64,000 bases of DNA from Roseburia sp. (GCA_017937095.1 JAGBEG010000018.1:103967-167966), one strand, 5' to 3'. Counted from the first letter of the stretch, positions 6,996 through 16,431 are shown. The notes: generated from the letters alone by a model not told the origin. A program made the numbers and translations.

Positions 6996-8273
6996 TCACT
7001 TCGCTTCGTCAATGGCTTTCCCGATATCGTGACGCATGTACTTATTCGCAAAGTCTACCCATTCCGTCGCCTCGTAAGCCTTTGCTCTGGCTTCCTTTAA
7101 ATCCTTGCCCGTAGCGGTAACGCCAAGCACGCGTCCGCCGTTCGTAACGATCGTGCCGTCCTCATCGAACTTTGTTCCTGCATGGAAACAGAAATAATCC
7201 TCCTTGCCGTCGAACTTCTCCAACCCCTTAATCGGGAAGCCCTTCTCGTAAGCGACCGGATATCCGTCTGACGCAAGCACGACGCAGACTGCCGCGTTGT
7301 CCTCAAACTGTAAATCAATCGTATCGAGCCTGCCGTCCACGCACGCCTCCATCACGTCGATGATGTCATTCTTCATGCGCGGAAGCACGACCTGTGCCTC
7401 GGGATCGCCAAAGCGGGCATTGTACTCAAGTACCTTCGGTCCATCCTCCGTCAGCATCAGACCAAAGAAAATGACTCCGGTAAACGGTCTTCCTTCTGCC
7501 GCCATCGCATCTACCGTCGGCTGATAAATATATTTCTGACAGAAATCATCGACTTCCTTCGTGTAGAACGGGCTCGGAGAGAAATTCCCCATGCCTCCGG
7601 TATTTAAGCCCTGATCGCCGTCCTTTGCGCGCTTGTGATCCTGTGCGGAGGACATGATCTTAATGGTCTTACCGTCCACGAAGGAGAGCACAGATACCTC
7701 ACGGCCTGTCATGAACTCCTCCACGACCATCGTGTTTCCGGCTGTACCGAACTTCTTGTCCTCCATGATTTCCTTGACGCCTGCCTTCGCCTCCTCTAAG
7801 GTGTTGCAGATCAGAACGCCCTTGCCGAGCGCCAGTCCGTCCGCCTTTAAGACGATCGGCATCTTCGCAGTCTCCAGATATTTCAATGCTTCCTCTGCGG
7901 AAGTGAAATTCTCATAAGCCGCTGTCGGAATGTTGTATTTCTTCATGAGATCCTTGGAAAATGCCTTGGAGCCTTCCAGAATCGCGGCATTCTTGCGCGG
8001 TCCAAATACCTTTAAGCCCTCTGCCTCAAATGCATCCACGATACCGCCGACTAACGGATCGTCCATACCGATGATGGTAAAATCGATTGCCTTTTCCTTC
8101 GCAAATGCTACGAGCTTATCGAACTCCATCGCACCGATCGGAACACACTCTGCCAAAGCCGCAATTCCTGCATTTCCCGGCGCGCAATAAATCTTATCCA
8201 CGCGCGGGCTCTTCGCTACACTTGTCGCAATCGCATGCTCGCGTCCGCCGCTTCCTACTATTAATACCTTCAT
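6996..8273 (-). CDS. purD: Phosphoribosylamine--glycine ligase
   Basis: GAR synthetase, step 2 of purine synthesis: phosphoribosylamine + glycine + ATP to GAR, in the cytosol. 425 residues, the family length. It opens with the PurD signature MKVLIVGSGGREHA. ATP-grasp features follow: the glycine-rich loop near KADGLALGKGV, the VVEEFMTGREVSVLSFVDG block, and EYNARFGDPEAQVVLPR near residue 290. The start at 8273 is chosen because AAGGAGGAA precedes it and it begins the domain exactly; the frame stays open to 8384, but the added 37 residues are basic noise. It is last in purM-purN-purD, 74 bases after the purN stop, followed by a hairpin. Confidence 0.97.
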   Translation of the reverse strand: MKVLIVGSGGREHAIATSVAKSPRVDKIYCAPGNAGIAALAECVPIGAMEFDKLVAFAKEKAIDFTIIGMDDPLVGGIVDAFEAEGLKVFGPRKNAAILEGSKAFSKDLMKKYNIPTAAYENFTSAEEALKYLETAKMPIVLKADGLALGKGVLICNTLEEAKAGVKEIMEDKKFGTAGNTMVVEEFMTGREVSVLSFVDGKTIKIMSSAQDHKRAKDGDQGLNTGGMGNFSPSPFYTKEVDDFCQKYIYQPTVDAMAAEGRPFTGVIFFGLMLTEDGPKVLEYNARFGDPEAQVVLPRMKNDIIDVMEACVDGRLDTIDLQFEDNAAVCVVLASDGYPVAYEKGFPIKGLEKFDGKEDYFCFHAGTKFDEDGTIVTNGGRVLGVTATGKDLKEARAKAYEATEWVDFANKYMRHDIGKAIDEAK

Positions 8274-8347
8274 CTGATTCCTCCTTCTTCGCAATGTTTC
8301 TGACATGGGAAAAACGTCCAGCTTGCGATGGGCGTTTTCCTGCTTTT

Positions 8348-8974
8348 TTATTCTTTTATTGTTACATGTCCGTCTGTTACGCACACTTTACCGTTAGCAA
8401 TCAGATCGATCGCCTTCGGCAAAATGATCCACTCCGCCTGCTCCATGACACGGCGCTGCAATACTTCCGGGGTATCTCCCTCGCACACCTCGACCGGCTT
8501 CTGTAAGATAATCGGTCCCGTATCCGTTCCCTCGTCTACGAAATGGACCGTCGCCCCCGTGACCTTCACGCCGCGTGCAAGCGCACCCTCGTGTACCTTT
8601 AGTCCGTAAAAGCCTGTTCCGCAGAAAGACGGAATCAGCGACGGATGAATATTGATGATGCGATTGCGGTACTGCGCGATCATTTCCGGCGGAATCACCA
8701 CAAGGAAACCTGCCAGCACGACAAGATCCACCTGATAGGCGTTGAGCCTGTCCAGAAACGCGGTATTGAACGCCGCGCGGCTCTCATACTCCTTCGGGGA
8801 AATGCAAATCGCCTCCACGCCGTGCTTTGCGGCGCGCTCTAAGGCATAAGCGCCCGGATTATTGCTGATAACGACCTCTACCTTTGCATTTGTAATCTTT
8901 CCCGCATCGATTGCATCCAGAATCGCCTGAAGGTTCGTTCCGCCTCCAGACACCAAAACCGCCAGCTTTAGCAT
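8348..8974 (-). CDS. purN: Phosphoribosylglycinamide formyltransferase
   Basis: GAR transformylase, step 3 of purine synthesis, using 10-formyltetrahydrofolate. 208 residues, normal for the family. The N-terminal phosphate loop is LVSGGGTNLQAI. The catalytic segment is RIINIHPSLIPSF (Asn and His), and the GTDTGPII loop carries the catalytic Asp. Its ATG lies inside the end of purM: the two genes overlap by seven bases, so translation is probably coupled. Confidence 0.97.
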   Translation of the reverse strand: MLKLAVLVSGGGTNLQAILDAIDAGKITNAKVEVVISNNPGAYALERAAKHGVEAICISPKEYESRAAFNTAFLDRLNAYQVDLVVLAGFLVVIPPEMIAQYRNRIINIHPSLIPSFCGTGFYGLKVHEGALARGVKVTGATVHFVDEGTDTGPIILQKPVEVCEGDTPEVLQRRVMEQAEWIILPKAIDLIANGKVCVTDGHVTIKE

Positions 8975-9993
8975 AAGGTCACTCCTTTTTCGCCGTCCTT
9001 GATCTCTCCGATGATATACGGAGTATCTCCGGCTTCCTTAATAGCCGCCATTGTCTTATCCACATCTGCCGGGTTCACAGCAAGCACCATACCGATACCC
9101 ATATTGTAGGTATTGTACATCATCTGCTCCGCCACGTTGCCCTCGCGCGCCATCATCTTAAAGATTGCCGGAACCTCGTAGCTGTCCTTCTTAATTACAG
9201 CATGTTTGCCCTCCGGAAGCATACGCGGAACATTCTCATAGAAGCCGCCGCCTGTGATATGGCTGCATGCCTTCACTGTAACGCCTGCCTCCTTGATGGA
9301 ACGCAGCGCCTTTACATAAATTCTTGTCGGAGCGAGAAGCGCCTCGCCAAGCGTTGTGCCAAGCTCATCAAAATGTGTATTTAACGTCTCTGCATCCATG
9401 CGGAAAATCTTGCGCACCAGAGAAAAGCCGTTGGAGTGTACGCCGGAGGACGCCATACCGATCAGCACATCCCCTGCCGCCAGATCCTTACCTGTAATAA
9501 TATCCTTCTCGTCCACGATTCCCACGGAAAAGCCCGCAAGATCGTATTCGTCTTCCGGCATCAGTCCCGGATGCTCTGCGGTCTCTCCGCCGATCAGAGC
9601 GCAGCCTGCCTGCTTGCAGCCCTCTGCAACACCGCTTACGATCGTCGCAATCTTTTCAGGATAATTCTTGCCGCAGGCAATATAATCTAAGAAAAATAAT
9701 GGCTCACCACCGGCGCATGCAATATCATTGACGCACATTGCCACGCAGTCGATACCGATCGTATCGTGCTTGTCAAGAAGAAACGCCAGCTTCACCTTGG
9801 TTCCGCAGCCGTCTGTTCCCGATACCAGCGTAGGCTTTTCCATCTCCTTAAAGCGCTCCATGGAAAATGCACCGGAAAATCCGCCAAGCCCGCCTAACAC
9901 CTCCGGGCGCATGGTTCCCTGCACATACTTCTTCATCAACTCTACTGACTTGTATCCTGCCTCGATATCAACGCCGGAATTTTTGTAATCCAT
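8968..9993 (-). CDS. purM: Phosphoribosylformylglycinamidine cyclo-ligase
   Basis: AIR synthetase, step 5 of purine synthesis (FGAM + ATP to AIR). 341 residues. Conserved PurM blocks: MDYKNSGVDIEAGYKSVELM at the N-terminus, LVSGTDGCGTKVKLAF, IGIDCVAMCVNDIACAGGEPLFFLDY (shown in the second strand of the ATP site), GGETAEHPG, and HITGGGFYENVPRMLP. GGGAGG lies seven bases upstream of ATG. It heads purM-purN-purD and is preceded by a long leader with three hairpins. Confidence 0.97.
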   Translation of the reverse strand: MDYKNSGVDIEAGYKSVELMKKYVQGTMRPEVLGGLGGFSGAFSMERFKEMEKPTLVSGTDGCGTKVKLAFLLDKHDTIGIDCVAMCVNDIACAGGEPLFFLDYIACGKNYPEKIATIVSGVAEGCKQAGCALIGGETAEHPGLMPEDEYDLAGFSVGIVDEKDIITGKDLAAGDVLIGMASSGVHSNGFSLVRKIFRMDAETLNTHFDELGTTLGEALLAPTRIYVKALRSIKEAGVTVKACSHITGGGFYENVPRMLPEGKHAVIKKDSYEVPAIFKMMAREGNVAEQMMYNTYNMGIGMVLAVNPADVDKTMAAIKEAGDTPYIIGEIKDGEKGVTLC

Positions 9994-10055
9994 ATGTAAT
10001 CCTCCCTGTTTTCCGAAGGAAACTATGACTCAGCTTGTTGCGTTTCTGCCTTGCA

Positions 10056-10160
10056 GGTGCAATGTCCAGCAAGCTGCACCGGATTTCCTTCTATGCTCTG
10101 TGCCTCCCGGCATACAATTTCCGCCATGCCGGTATGGATGGCGCTTCCTGCTGACCATCC
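10056..10160 (-). promoter_or_regulatory. Structured purM leader with three consecutive hairpins
   Basis: Between the candidate promoter and purM, three perfect stems lie in a row: 10155-10160 with 10136-10141, 10126-10132 with 10107-10113 (7 bp), and 10075-10080 with 10056-10061. An alternative CTTGC/GCAAG pairing competes with the last. The pattern suggests a structured 5' leader, but I do not recognise a purine, PRPP or ppGpp riboswitch core in it. Confidence 0.35.
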
Positions 10161-10166
10161 ATGTAT

Positions 10167-10196
10167 AGTATAGCTTTAAATCCGTATATTTTCCAA
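10167..10196 (-). promoter_or_regulatory. Candidate promoter of purMND
   Basis: Minus strand: TTGGAA (10196-10191), 18-base spacer, TATACT (10172-10167). The region just upstream (10197-10270) is very A/T-rich, which suits an UP-element-like promoter. Leader length would be about 165 nt. Confidence 0.4.
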
Positions 10197-10270
10197 TTAT
10201 ATATTATAATCTGTTTTATTAGATTATCTTATATATTCTTTTACTATTTTTCGTTTTTCTAATAAATTAT

Positions 10271-10575
10271 CTAAAGTCTGCCGCTCATCCCATCGGCTTC
10301 GGCTTTCCCGAACAGATAGAGAAACATCAGCGCCGGAACCCGCATAATGGGCACCTCGGCGCCGTGCGCAGTAACTCCGATGTCGTTTAGCTGCTTTGTG
10401 AGCAGAAATTGTCCTTCGCCTTTCTGAAATATCCCAGCCGCGCCGTACTTCCCTGATAGAAGGAAACCATATGCTTATACACAGCCGTCTCGACCATCAT
10501 TCCAAGCTCCATCTCATCGGAGAGGACATCGTCAATCATCAGAACCGCGTTGCGGATCGCCGCATCCGCAATCAT
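10271..10575 (-). pseudogene. Remnant of an AAA ATPase with DUF4143-type C-terminus
   Basis: Two out-of-frame pieces of one protein C-terminus. The first, 10575 to about 10400, reads DAAIRNAVLMIDDV, then ELGMMVETAVYKHMVSFYQ and GYFRKAKDN; this is typical of the DUF4143 nuclease-like end of bacterial AAA ATPases. The second, about 10400 to the stop at 10271, reads QFLLTKQLNDIGVTAHGAEV and RVPALMFLYLFGKAEADG. The part normally lying between them is absent and the frame changes at the join. The N-terminal ATPase domain is missing altogether. A decayed gene left between purM and the lipoprotein operon. Confidence 0.7.
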
Positions 10576-10607
10576 GATCTAAGGTATATTTATAATAGTG
10601 TATTTTT

Positions 10608-10659
10608 ATAAAATCAAGGGAGTTATAAAAGTATACTTTCACAACTCCCGTGATTTTAT
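10608..10659 (-). terminator. Terminator of the BlaI/BlaR1-lipoprotein operon
   Basis: A 17-bp stem with one mismatch (10608-10624 with 10643-10659), core GGGAGTT/AACTCCC, lies 54 bases after the 425-residue lipoprotein stop. On the minus strand its arm ends in TTTTATAAAAATA. Confidence 0.75.
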
Positions 10660-10712
10660 ATCATTATCATTTATTTTATAGTGTATCATGTCTTCCGCAC
10701 TGTCCGCTTCAC

Positions 10713-11990
10713 TTACAATCCATACTCCGCCCCGTGCTCCTTCGCGAACGCAAGGATATCCGCGACCGTCATCTCGTCGCCAAGGGCATTTCCCGCCGCA
10801 ACCGACGGTTCGCACTCCAACGTAAAGTATCCCTCCTCATGACCGGTATAGATGCGCGCCTGCTTATAGCCCGTACCCACATCGGGGCCCTGAACATACG
10901 AATAACAGATTATTACGATTACATCCGTATAACCGTCTCCGTTATAATCCGGGAAAGAGACCGCCTCCACCGACGAAAAACTCTCCGCTGCCGCCAGCAT
11001 ATTCCGCTCACCGTTCATGCCCGGCAGCACCGTGGCGCACAGACCGTCCTTTATCACGGCAAACGTGACGTCACAGTACGGATTCCGCTCCCAATCCTCC
11101 TCATAAGTGACAAACGTTACCTTTCCAAACGGCTCCATCTCCACATCAAAGGTCTGGTCTTTGATCTGTCCTTCCCCGGTTTGCATACGATTTGAGACAA
11201 ACCGATAGCCCGCGCCGCTTTTTGTCACTGTTGTCTCATACGGTATGATGTGATAGCCGCTCTGATTCTCGCCCTCATATCCGGCTTCCGGCACAAACGT
11301 AAGCGTAAAAGTCTTCTCGTCTGCGGTGCTGCCCGCGATACAGCGAAACGACTGATAATTCGTATCGCCGTGTTCCCAGTAATAAGTATCATATTCGGGC
11401 AGATAGACCCATGTCAGAGGGTGGTTCATCTGACTGTAAGAAAGCCCTGTCTTTTCCTGTAAAAAGGTATCGATCTGCAGGCTCGTAAGATGCGTAAGAT
11501 CCGTATATAATTCCTCATAGCCCGTCTCCTTCAGATACGCCGCGATCTCCTCGTCATCCGCACGCTCTGTTTCGATGCCCGCTCCGCTGTAGAAAAGTTC
11601 ATCCAGATCGATATCAGCCGGCGTGTCATATACAGACATCAGGAATCCATAATTTTCGTTTTGATTCACATAATCAGAAAACTGTTGAAGTTCCTCCTCT
11701 GTAAGACTTCGCTCCACGCCGCCTTCTTTCGCTGCCCCATTTTCCGCTGCTCCGTCGGGCGTCTGCGCTTCCCCTTCCTTTTTATCCTCAGCTTTGTCTG
11801 ATGCCGTGCCTTTGTTTTCCGCTGTGGCGTCTTCGCCTTCCGTCGTTTCCCCTGTTTTTGACGTTTCCTCTGCATCCTGCTGCCGATTATCCTCTTCCGC
11901 TGCTTCACCGGAAGTTCCGATGCCGCACGCACCGAGCGTCAGACAAAAAAGCATTCCCAGCGCCGCAATCTTTGTCTTTCTTTTTCTCAT
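10713..11990 (-). CDS. Lipoprotein with FG-GAP/VCBS-type calcium loop, BlaR1 operon
   Basis: Predicted surface lipoprotein of 425 residues. The signal peptide ends in LTLGAC (lipobox). About 75 residues of Glu/Ala/Lys/Thr linker follow, then a globular part. Near residue 350 is SFPDYNGDGYTDVIVII, a D-x-N-G-D-G calcium-binding loop followed by a strand, as in FG-GAP/VCBS repeats. A module of about 130 residues (QIKDQTFDVE ... AVSFPDYNGDG ... ARIYTGHEEGYFTLE) is shared with the next gene upstream (12103-13350), so the two are paralogues. Last gene of the blaI-blaR1-like operon. Function unknown. Confidence 0.7.
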   Translation of the reverse strand: MRKRKTKIAALGMLFCLTLGACGIGTSGEAAEEDNRQQDAEETSKTGETTEGEDATAENKGTASDKAEDKKEGEAQTPDGAAENGAAKEGGVERSLTEEELQQFSDYVNQNENYGFLMSVYDTPADIDLDELFYSGAGIETERADDEEIAAYLKETGYEELYTDLTHLTSLQIDTFLQEKTGLSYSQMNHPLTWVYLPEYDTYYWEHGDTNYQSFRCIAGSTADEKTFTLTFVPEAGYEGENQSGYHIIPYETTVTKSGAGYRFVSNRMQTGEGQIKDQTFDVEMEPFGKVTFVTYEEDWERNPYCDVTFAVIKDGLCATVLPGMNGERNMLAAAESFSSVEAVSFPDYNGDGYTDVIVIICYSYVQGPDVGTGYKQARIYTGHEEGYFTLECEPSVAAGNALGDEMTVADILAFAKEHGAEYGL

Positions 11991-12102
11991 CCTCCCGCAT
12001 CCCTTCTCTTTCTGTTCTTACAGGACATTTCTTCCTGCTCCCTCATTTTTATTTCTCACTGTATTTTCCTTTCCGTTCCTGCACTTTTTCTTCCTCCGTT
12101 CC

Positions 12103-13350
12103 CTACATTCCCTGCAAAAGCTGAATCACCTGCTCCGCCGTATAGGTCTTCCCATACTCGTAGCCATCCTTCGCCCTGCTCATATCGTAAACACTGTTTA
12201 ACGCCTTCGCGTACTCCTCCTTCGTCATGCGCGTACCGTTCCACTCATAGTAGTAAACCGGCTCGCCCGACGCATCGTACTGCACGTTGGAATTATCCTC
12301 CGCTCCGTAATAGCCTTCGGCGACCGACTCTAACCCCTGCTTGCCCAGCCTGTACACCAGATCGTAATAGCAGTCCATATTTCCCTCGGAATTGCAGAGC
12401 AGATTCCCGCCCTCGATGTAGCTGAAATAAAGGCGATTAAGCTGGTTCTGATAAATTTTGCCGTCACAGAAGCTGACGATCCGGCAGCCCGCAGCCTCAT
12501 AGCTTCCGATTACCACCAGCTCCGGAATCGCGTCATCATCCAGATAAATCAAATTATATCCCTCGACTTCATCGGCACTCTGCTGGCTGACACAGTCAAT
12601 ATACGCCTGCTGCCATCCGTCCGCCGCTTTGCTGTCCGATGTTTCCGTCCTGCTGCCCGGCGCTCCCAAAAAGCCCAGCACACTCTTTATCGTTTTCTCG
12701 GCAAGCGCAGAATCCGTCTCCGCCGAAAGTTCACGCGCCAGTGTAAAATGACCGTCCGCTTCTCCGGTATAGATGCGAACCTCCGATGCTTTTTCCTCAT
12801 CCCCGTCAAGCGGCTCATAATTGCAGATTGTGATGATATCCTTGATTCCGTCACCGTTGTAATCCGGGAAAGAGACTGCCGCCACCGACTCTAAGCGGCG
12901 GTCAGTGCGCACATTATCCGCCTCGATTCCCTCTAAAATCTGCACGACTTCATCCCCGCGAAGAATCGCAAATACCGCGTCACCGTTCGGCTGTGCGTCC
13001 GTCCGCGTCGTATAGGATGCAAATGTTACATTTCCGAGGCTGTTCAGTTCTGTATCAAAGGTCTGATCCTTAATCTGCTCCGCCTCCTTGGGCAATCCAT
13101 TCTGGTTCGCAGACTGCGCCGCGCCATCTGCACCTGTGTTCGTGCCGTCTGCACCTGTACTGTCTGCACCTGTACTTCCCGCGCCTGCTTCCTCCTCTGT
13201 AACATGTAAATCATCCTGCGCGCTCATTTTGCCATCTGCGCCCTCGTTTTGCTGCGTCACCGCATCCTGCGGCGTTCCTGCTGCCGAACATCCCGCAGCC
13301 ATGCTCAAACACAATACAGTCATTCCCAATATAAGCTCTCTCTTTTTCAT
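12103..13350 (-). CDS. Lipoprotein with two calcium-loop motifs, BlaR1 operon
   Basis: Surface lipoprotein of 415 residues. Lipobox SMAAGC is followed by a low-complexity linker with a short TGAD repeat. The shared module (QIKDQTFDTE, then AVSFPDYNGDGIKDIITI, then VRIYTGEADGHFTLA) lies in the middle. A second degenerate loop, IYLDDDAIPELVVIGS, begins a C-terminal region rich in aromatic residues (NQLNRLYFSYIEGGNLL). GAGGAAG precedes the ATG. It lies between the BlaR1-like gene and the 425-residue paralogue, all in the same direction. Confidence 0.7.
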   Translation of the reverse strand: MKKRELILGMTVLCLSMAAGCSAAGTPQDAVTQQNEGADGKMSAQDDLHVTEEEAGAGSTGADSTGADGTNTGADGAAQSANQNGLPKEAEQIKDQTFDTELNSLGNVTFASYTTRTDAQPNGDAVFAILRGDEVVQILEGIEADNVRTDRRLESVAAVSFPDYNGDGIKDIITICNYEPLDGDEEKASEVRIYTGEADGHFTLARELSAETDSALAEKTIKSVLGFLGAPGSRTETSDSKAADGWQQAYIDCVSQQSADEVEGYNLIYLDDDAIPELVVIGSYEAAGCRIVSFCDGKIYQNQLNRLYFSYIEGGNLLCNSEGNMDCYYDLVYRLGKQGLESVAEGYYGAEDNSNVQYDASGEPVYYYEWNGTRMTKEEYAKALNSVYDMSRAKDGYEYGKTYTAEQVIQLLQGM

Positions 13351-13437
13351 TTTTCTTCCTCTTTTCCCTCATTATAAATGTTCCGGTTGCCCGGTCTTTG
13401 CCCCCGTTTTTTGCTTCGCCCCGTTCTTCGCTTCCCC

Positions 13438-15942
13438 CTAATGCTCAAAATCACTCGTCGGATAAGGACCGATAATATCCGTCACCGCATCAATTTTCTC
13501 ATCCAGCAGTACTTCATAAGCCGTGCCGTCCTCCATGGCAATCCGCCACATTTGCGGTATATCGTCTCCATAGGGCTGCCAGTAGTCCGCAGCCGTACCT
13601 CCCTTAAAAACCGCGCTGTGCTCTAAGAACCAGACTGCCTTCTCCCCATCCGCCAGATCTGCAAAATTCTCCGGCAGATCATACTGGTAAACCGGAGAAA
13701 ACCAGGTACGTCTCGCGTTCGAAAAATGCATCTGCGGAATAGCGATTGCACCGGCAAAGTCCTCTTCGCCAAAGCTTCTGGAATAGAAGGTTCTGTCATG
13801 GTCCATATCCGCCTCGCTCATTGCGAACAGAAAGCTTCCATCCAAATTGTAATAATAATAGCACTCCTCCACCTGCGTTCCGGTCAGATCATAAAGCTCC
13901 TGCAATGCCAAAATGGCAAGCGCCCTGTGCTCCTCCTCGGGAAGCAGCGACGTATCAATGTACTCCGAATCCGCAAGATAATCCGTCACATGCAGATGAA
14001 GCACAGGCTCCATAAAGCCTTCCCGGTGCACCGCCGTTCCGTCACTGCCCGTATTCTGCGACACAACCGTTTTTGCATTTGTTTTCTTCATGGCGCTGAT
14101 TCCAAGAATCGTACCCTGCGCCGCTTCCTCTTCGGTCAGCAGACGCGCTTCCCTGATTCTGCCCGAACGAATGCCCTGCTCATTCAGTTCATCCACCGCA
14201 AAAAGAATGCCAACCGGCTGATACAGCCGTCTCCCGCCCGGATTCTCATAAAATGCAAGACATACCTCTCCGTCATATTCTATGAACTCGGCGTCATACG
14301 CCATGCGCGCAGTACAAACCTCCGTCTCGTCCTTACTGAATATTTCTTCAAACGTCATTCCATCTTCCAATGTGATCGTCTCCTCAAAATCAAGCCATTC
14401 GGAGGAAAAGGTCACGCTCCCCGCTCCGTTATCCTTTGCATAAAAATCCCAGCCCGCTTCATATGCTCCCCGTTCATTTCCCGTGTCGTCATAAAGCCGC
14501 GGCAGGCTCGCCATCTGATAACTTCCGTTCACCTTATGGAAAAGCGCTATTTCACTGCCGCTGTACGGATCGGTGCTTGCCATATGCGCACCCACGAAAA
14601 GGATTTCCATCTCTCCATCCCCGTTCACATCCGCAGACTGTAAGGAAAGCCCGATGAAAAAATCCTCAAAGCTTCCAATGTCAAGGACATCACCGTTTCC
14701 GAACTCAATTCGGTAGGAAACGGCATCCTCCGTCACACTGCGGTAGACGCGGTCGCGCTCCCCGTCTCCATCAAAGTCGCAGTCATTCCAGTCATTTTTC
14801 CACATCGAATACGGACTTGCGTCGAGATATCCCGCGTAATACATTGCCTGCTGAAAAGAATCCGCATCTGCCGCAGCATCCGTCCCCGCTGCGCCATTGT
14901 CCGCCGGAAGCGCCGCCTCTCCTTCATTTCCCGCCTTTGCTACGACTTTATCGCCCTCCTCTCCCGGCTGTTCTTCGCTCTTGTAGCTCTCGTCCTGCGT
15001 ATACTGCTCCTTCGGATTTAAGGCAAGCCCCAGAAGAACCGCCGCAAGAACGATGGCAAGCGCAACGCCGCCCCAGAATGCAGGGCGCTTATAGTGGAGT
15101 ACATTTGTAATTCGTCCTTTGATGTCTCCTTCGCCGAATGCAAGCGGGCTGCCGTTTAGAATCTGCCTGCCCGAGGCAAGGGAAAGCAGTGCCGCCGAAT
15201 ACTCCTTTTTATTTTCCCTTCCCATGCTGCGAATCACGCTCTCGTCGCAGGACATTTCCATATCCCGGCACATCAGATAAAACGCCAGCCAGATCAGCGG
15301 ATGGAACCAGTAGATACAGGTCACAAGAAACGCCGCCTCTTTCACAAGGTAATCTCTCCTTCTGATGTGCGTTCTCTCATGCGCAAGCACATAAACCCGC
15401 TCCTTATCGCCCAGACCCGCCGGAAGATAAATGCGGGGCGCAAAACAGCCCAACACGAACGGCGTATGAAGCCGCTCTGACTCATAAAGATTCCCCTCTA
15501 TGCGGCGCGCATCCCCAAGCTGTCTTTTCAGGCGCAACATGGACCACACACTGTAGCCAAACAGCAGCAGCACGCCTATGCCCCAGACAACCGTCGCCGC
15601 ATACACAATGCCCTGCATCGGATTGGCGCTCGCCTCCACCGCAGGCGCCGCCTGCGCAAGTCCCGCATTGACGACCGCATCCACCTGCGGCATGCCGCTT
15701 GTGATGCGGGGATTGATCCGCGTCCCGATATCGGACGGAACCGTCTGCGGATTGACCTTAAGCAGACTGAACACGCTTTTGACGGAGACCGGGCACACCA
15801 ACCGGAAATATACAACGATCCACAGTACATAGGAATAAATCTTCGGCAGCTTCTTAAGAAACAGCCGCAGCAAAAGTATCACCAACACGCAGTAGCCGGC
15901 CGTGATTCCCATATTCAGAACACGCAAAAACATCTCTTCCAT
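13438..15942 (-). CDS. BlaR1-like M56 membrane protease with calcium-loop extracellular region
   Basis: Membrane signal transducer of 834 residues. Start taken at MEEMFLRVLN (15942), where the first membrane helix begins; the frame runs up to 15993. Transmembrane helices are at about 12-29, 36-55, 112-132, 203-222 and 290-308. The zinc-protease motif HERTH is at 188-192, with the downstream MEMSCDE segment, as in M56/BlaR1. Canonical BlaR1 then carries a penicillin-binding domain; here residues 310-834 instead hold DFDGDGERDRVY (near 390) and ADVNGDGEMEILFVG (near 440) loops and a long unrecognised tail. No SxxK/SxN/KTG set was seen. It follows a BlaI gene. Ligand unknown. Confidence 0.8.
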   Translation of the reverse strand: MEEMFLRVLNMGITAGYCVLVILLLRLFLKKLPKIYSYVLWIVVYFRLVCPVSVKSVFSLLKVNPQTVPSDIGTRINPRITSGMPQVDAVVNAGLAQAAPAVEASANPMQGIVYAATVVWGIGVLLLFGYSVWSMLRLKRQLGDARRIEGNLYESERLHTPFVLGCFAPRIYLPAGLGDKERVYVLAHERTHIRRRDYLVKEAAFLVTCIYWFHPLIWLAFYLMCRDMEMSCDESVIRSMGRENKKEYSAALLSLASGRQILNGSPLAFGEGDIKGRITNVLHYKRPAFWGGVALAIVLAAVLLGLALNPKEQYTQDESYKSEEQPGEEGDKVVAKAGNEGEAALPADNGAAGTDAAADADSFQQAMYYAGYLDASPYSMWKNDWNDCDFDGDGERDRVYRSVTEDAVSYRIEFGNGDVLDIGSFEDFFIGLSLQSADVNGDGEMEILFVGAHMASTDPYSGSEIALFHKVNGSYQMASLPRLYDDTGNERGAYEAGWDFYAKDNGAGSVTFSSEWLDFEETITLEDGMTFEEIFSKDETEVCTARMAYDAEFIEYDGEVCLAFYENPGGRRLYQPVGILFAVDELNEQGIRSGRIREARLLTEEEAAQGTILGISAMKKTNAKTVVSQNTGSDGTAVHREGFMEPVLHLHVTDYLADSEYIDTSLLPEEEHRALAILALQELYDLTGTQVEECYYYYNLDGSFLFAMSEADMDHDRTFYSRSFGEEDFAGAIAIPQMHFSNARRTWFSPVYQYDLPENFADLADGEKAVWFLEHSAVFKGGTAADYWQPYGDDIPQMWRIAMEDGTAYEVLLDEKIDAVTDIIGPYPTSDFEH

Positions 15943-16068
15943 ATCACCGTTCCCCCTATTCCCAGATTTTTCTTCCGCCAGGATGACACCCACAGAGCTA
16001 TCATCCCTTTTTCACACACCCATCTGCGGCAGTTCTCTTCCGCCAGAATGTGTCAGGCATCCTCTGCC

Positions 16069-16431
16069 TCACTCCTCGCGATAGCTCTCAATAAGCGCCT
16101 TCATCTCCTCAACCTGTGCATCCGTCAGCTTCTTTTTCCCGATAAACGCGGTGAGAAACTTAGGCAGTGAACCGCCGAACTCCTCCTCGACAAACTGTCT
16201 GCTCCTGCCGCCGTAAAATTCCTCTCTGGAAAGCTTCGCGGTCACTGTGGCATTCTCATTGCAGAAAATGCCCCGCACACACAGCTTCTTTAACACCGTA
16301 TACGTCGTAGATTTCTTCCAGCCCAGCTCCTTTTCGCACAGCTTCACCAATTCCGTAGAACCGATCGGCTCATTTGCCCAGACCAGATCCGCAAAACGTG
16401 CTTCTGCTTCCGCCAGACGGTATTCCCTCAT
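16069..16431 (-). CDS. BlaI/MecI-family repressor
   Basis: Winged-helix repressor, 120 residues from MREYRLAEAEARFADLVWA; GGAGGG lies ten bases before this ATG. The frame extends to 16530 but only with charged filler. The recognition region is STELVKLCEKELGWKKSTTYTVLKKL (split between helix 2 and 3), typical of BlaI. The C-terminal dimerisation part GGSLPKFLTAFIGKKKL contains the segment cleaved in BlaI homologues. Two matching dyads lie in its promoter. It heads the operon with the BlaR1-like protease, which presumably inactivates it. No beta-lactamase gene is nearby. Confidence 0.9.
   Translation of the reverse strand: MREYRLAEAEARFADLVWANEPIGSTELVKLCEKELGWKKSTTYTVLKKLCVRGIFCNENATVTAKLSREEFYGGRSRQFVEEEFGGSLPKFLTAFIGKKKLTDAQVEEMKALIESYREE

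Noticed and set aside
9994-10200. Purine (guanine/adenine) riboswitch upstream of purM
   Set aside because: The conserved purine-riboswitch core and its loop-loop pattern are not found; only generic hairpins are visible.
13438-15942. Beta-lactam resistance regulator
   Set aside because: The BlaR1-like protein lacks visible penicillin-binding motifs and no beta-lactamase or mecA-like gene is nearby, so a resistance role is not supported.
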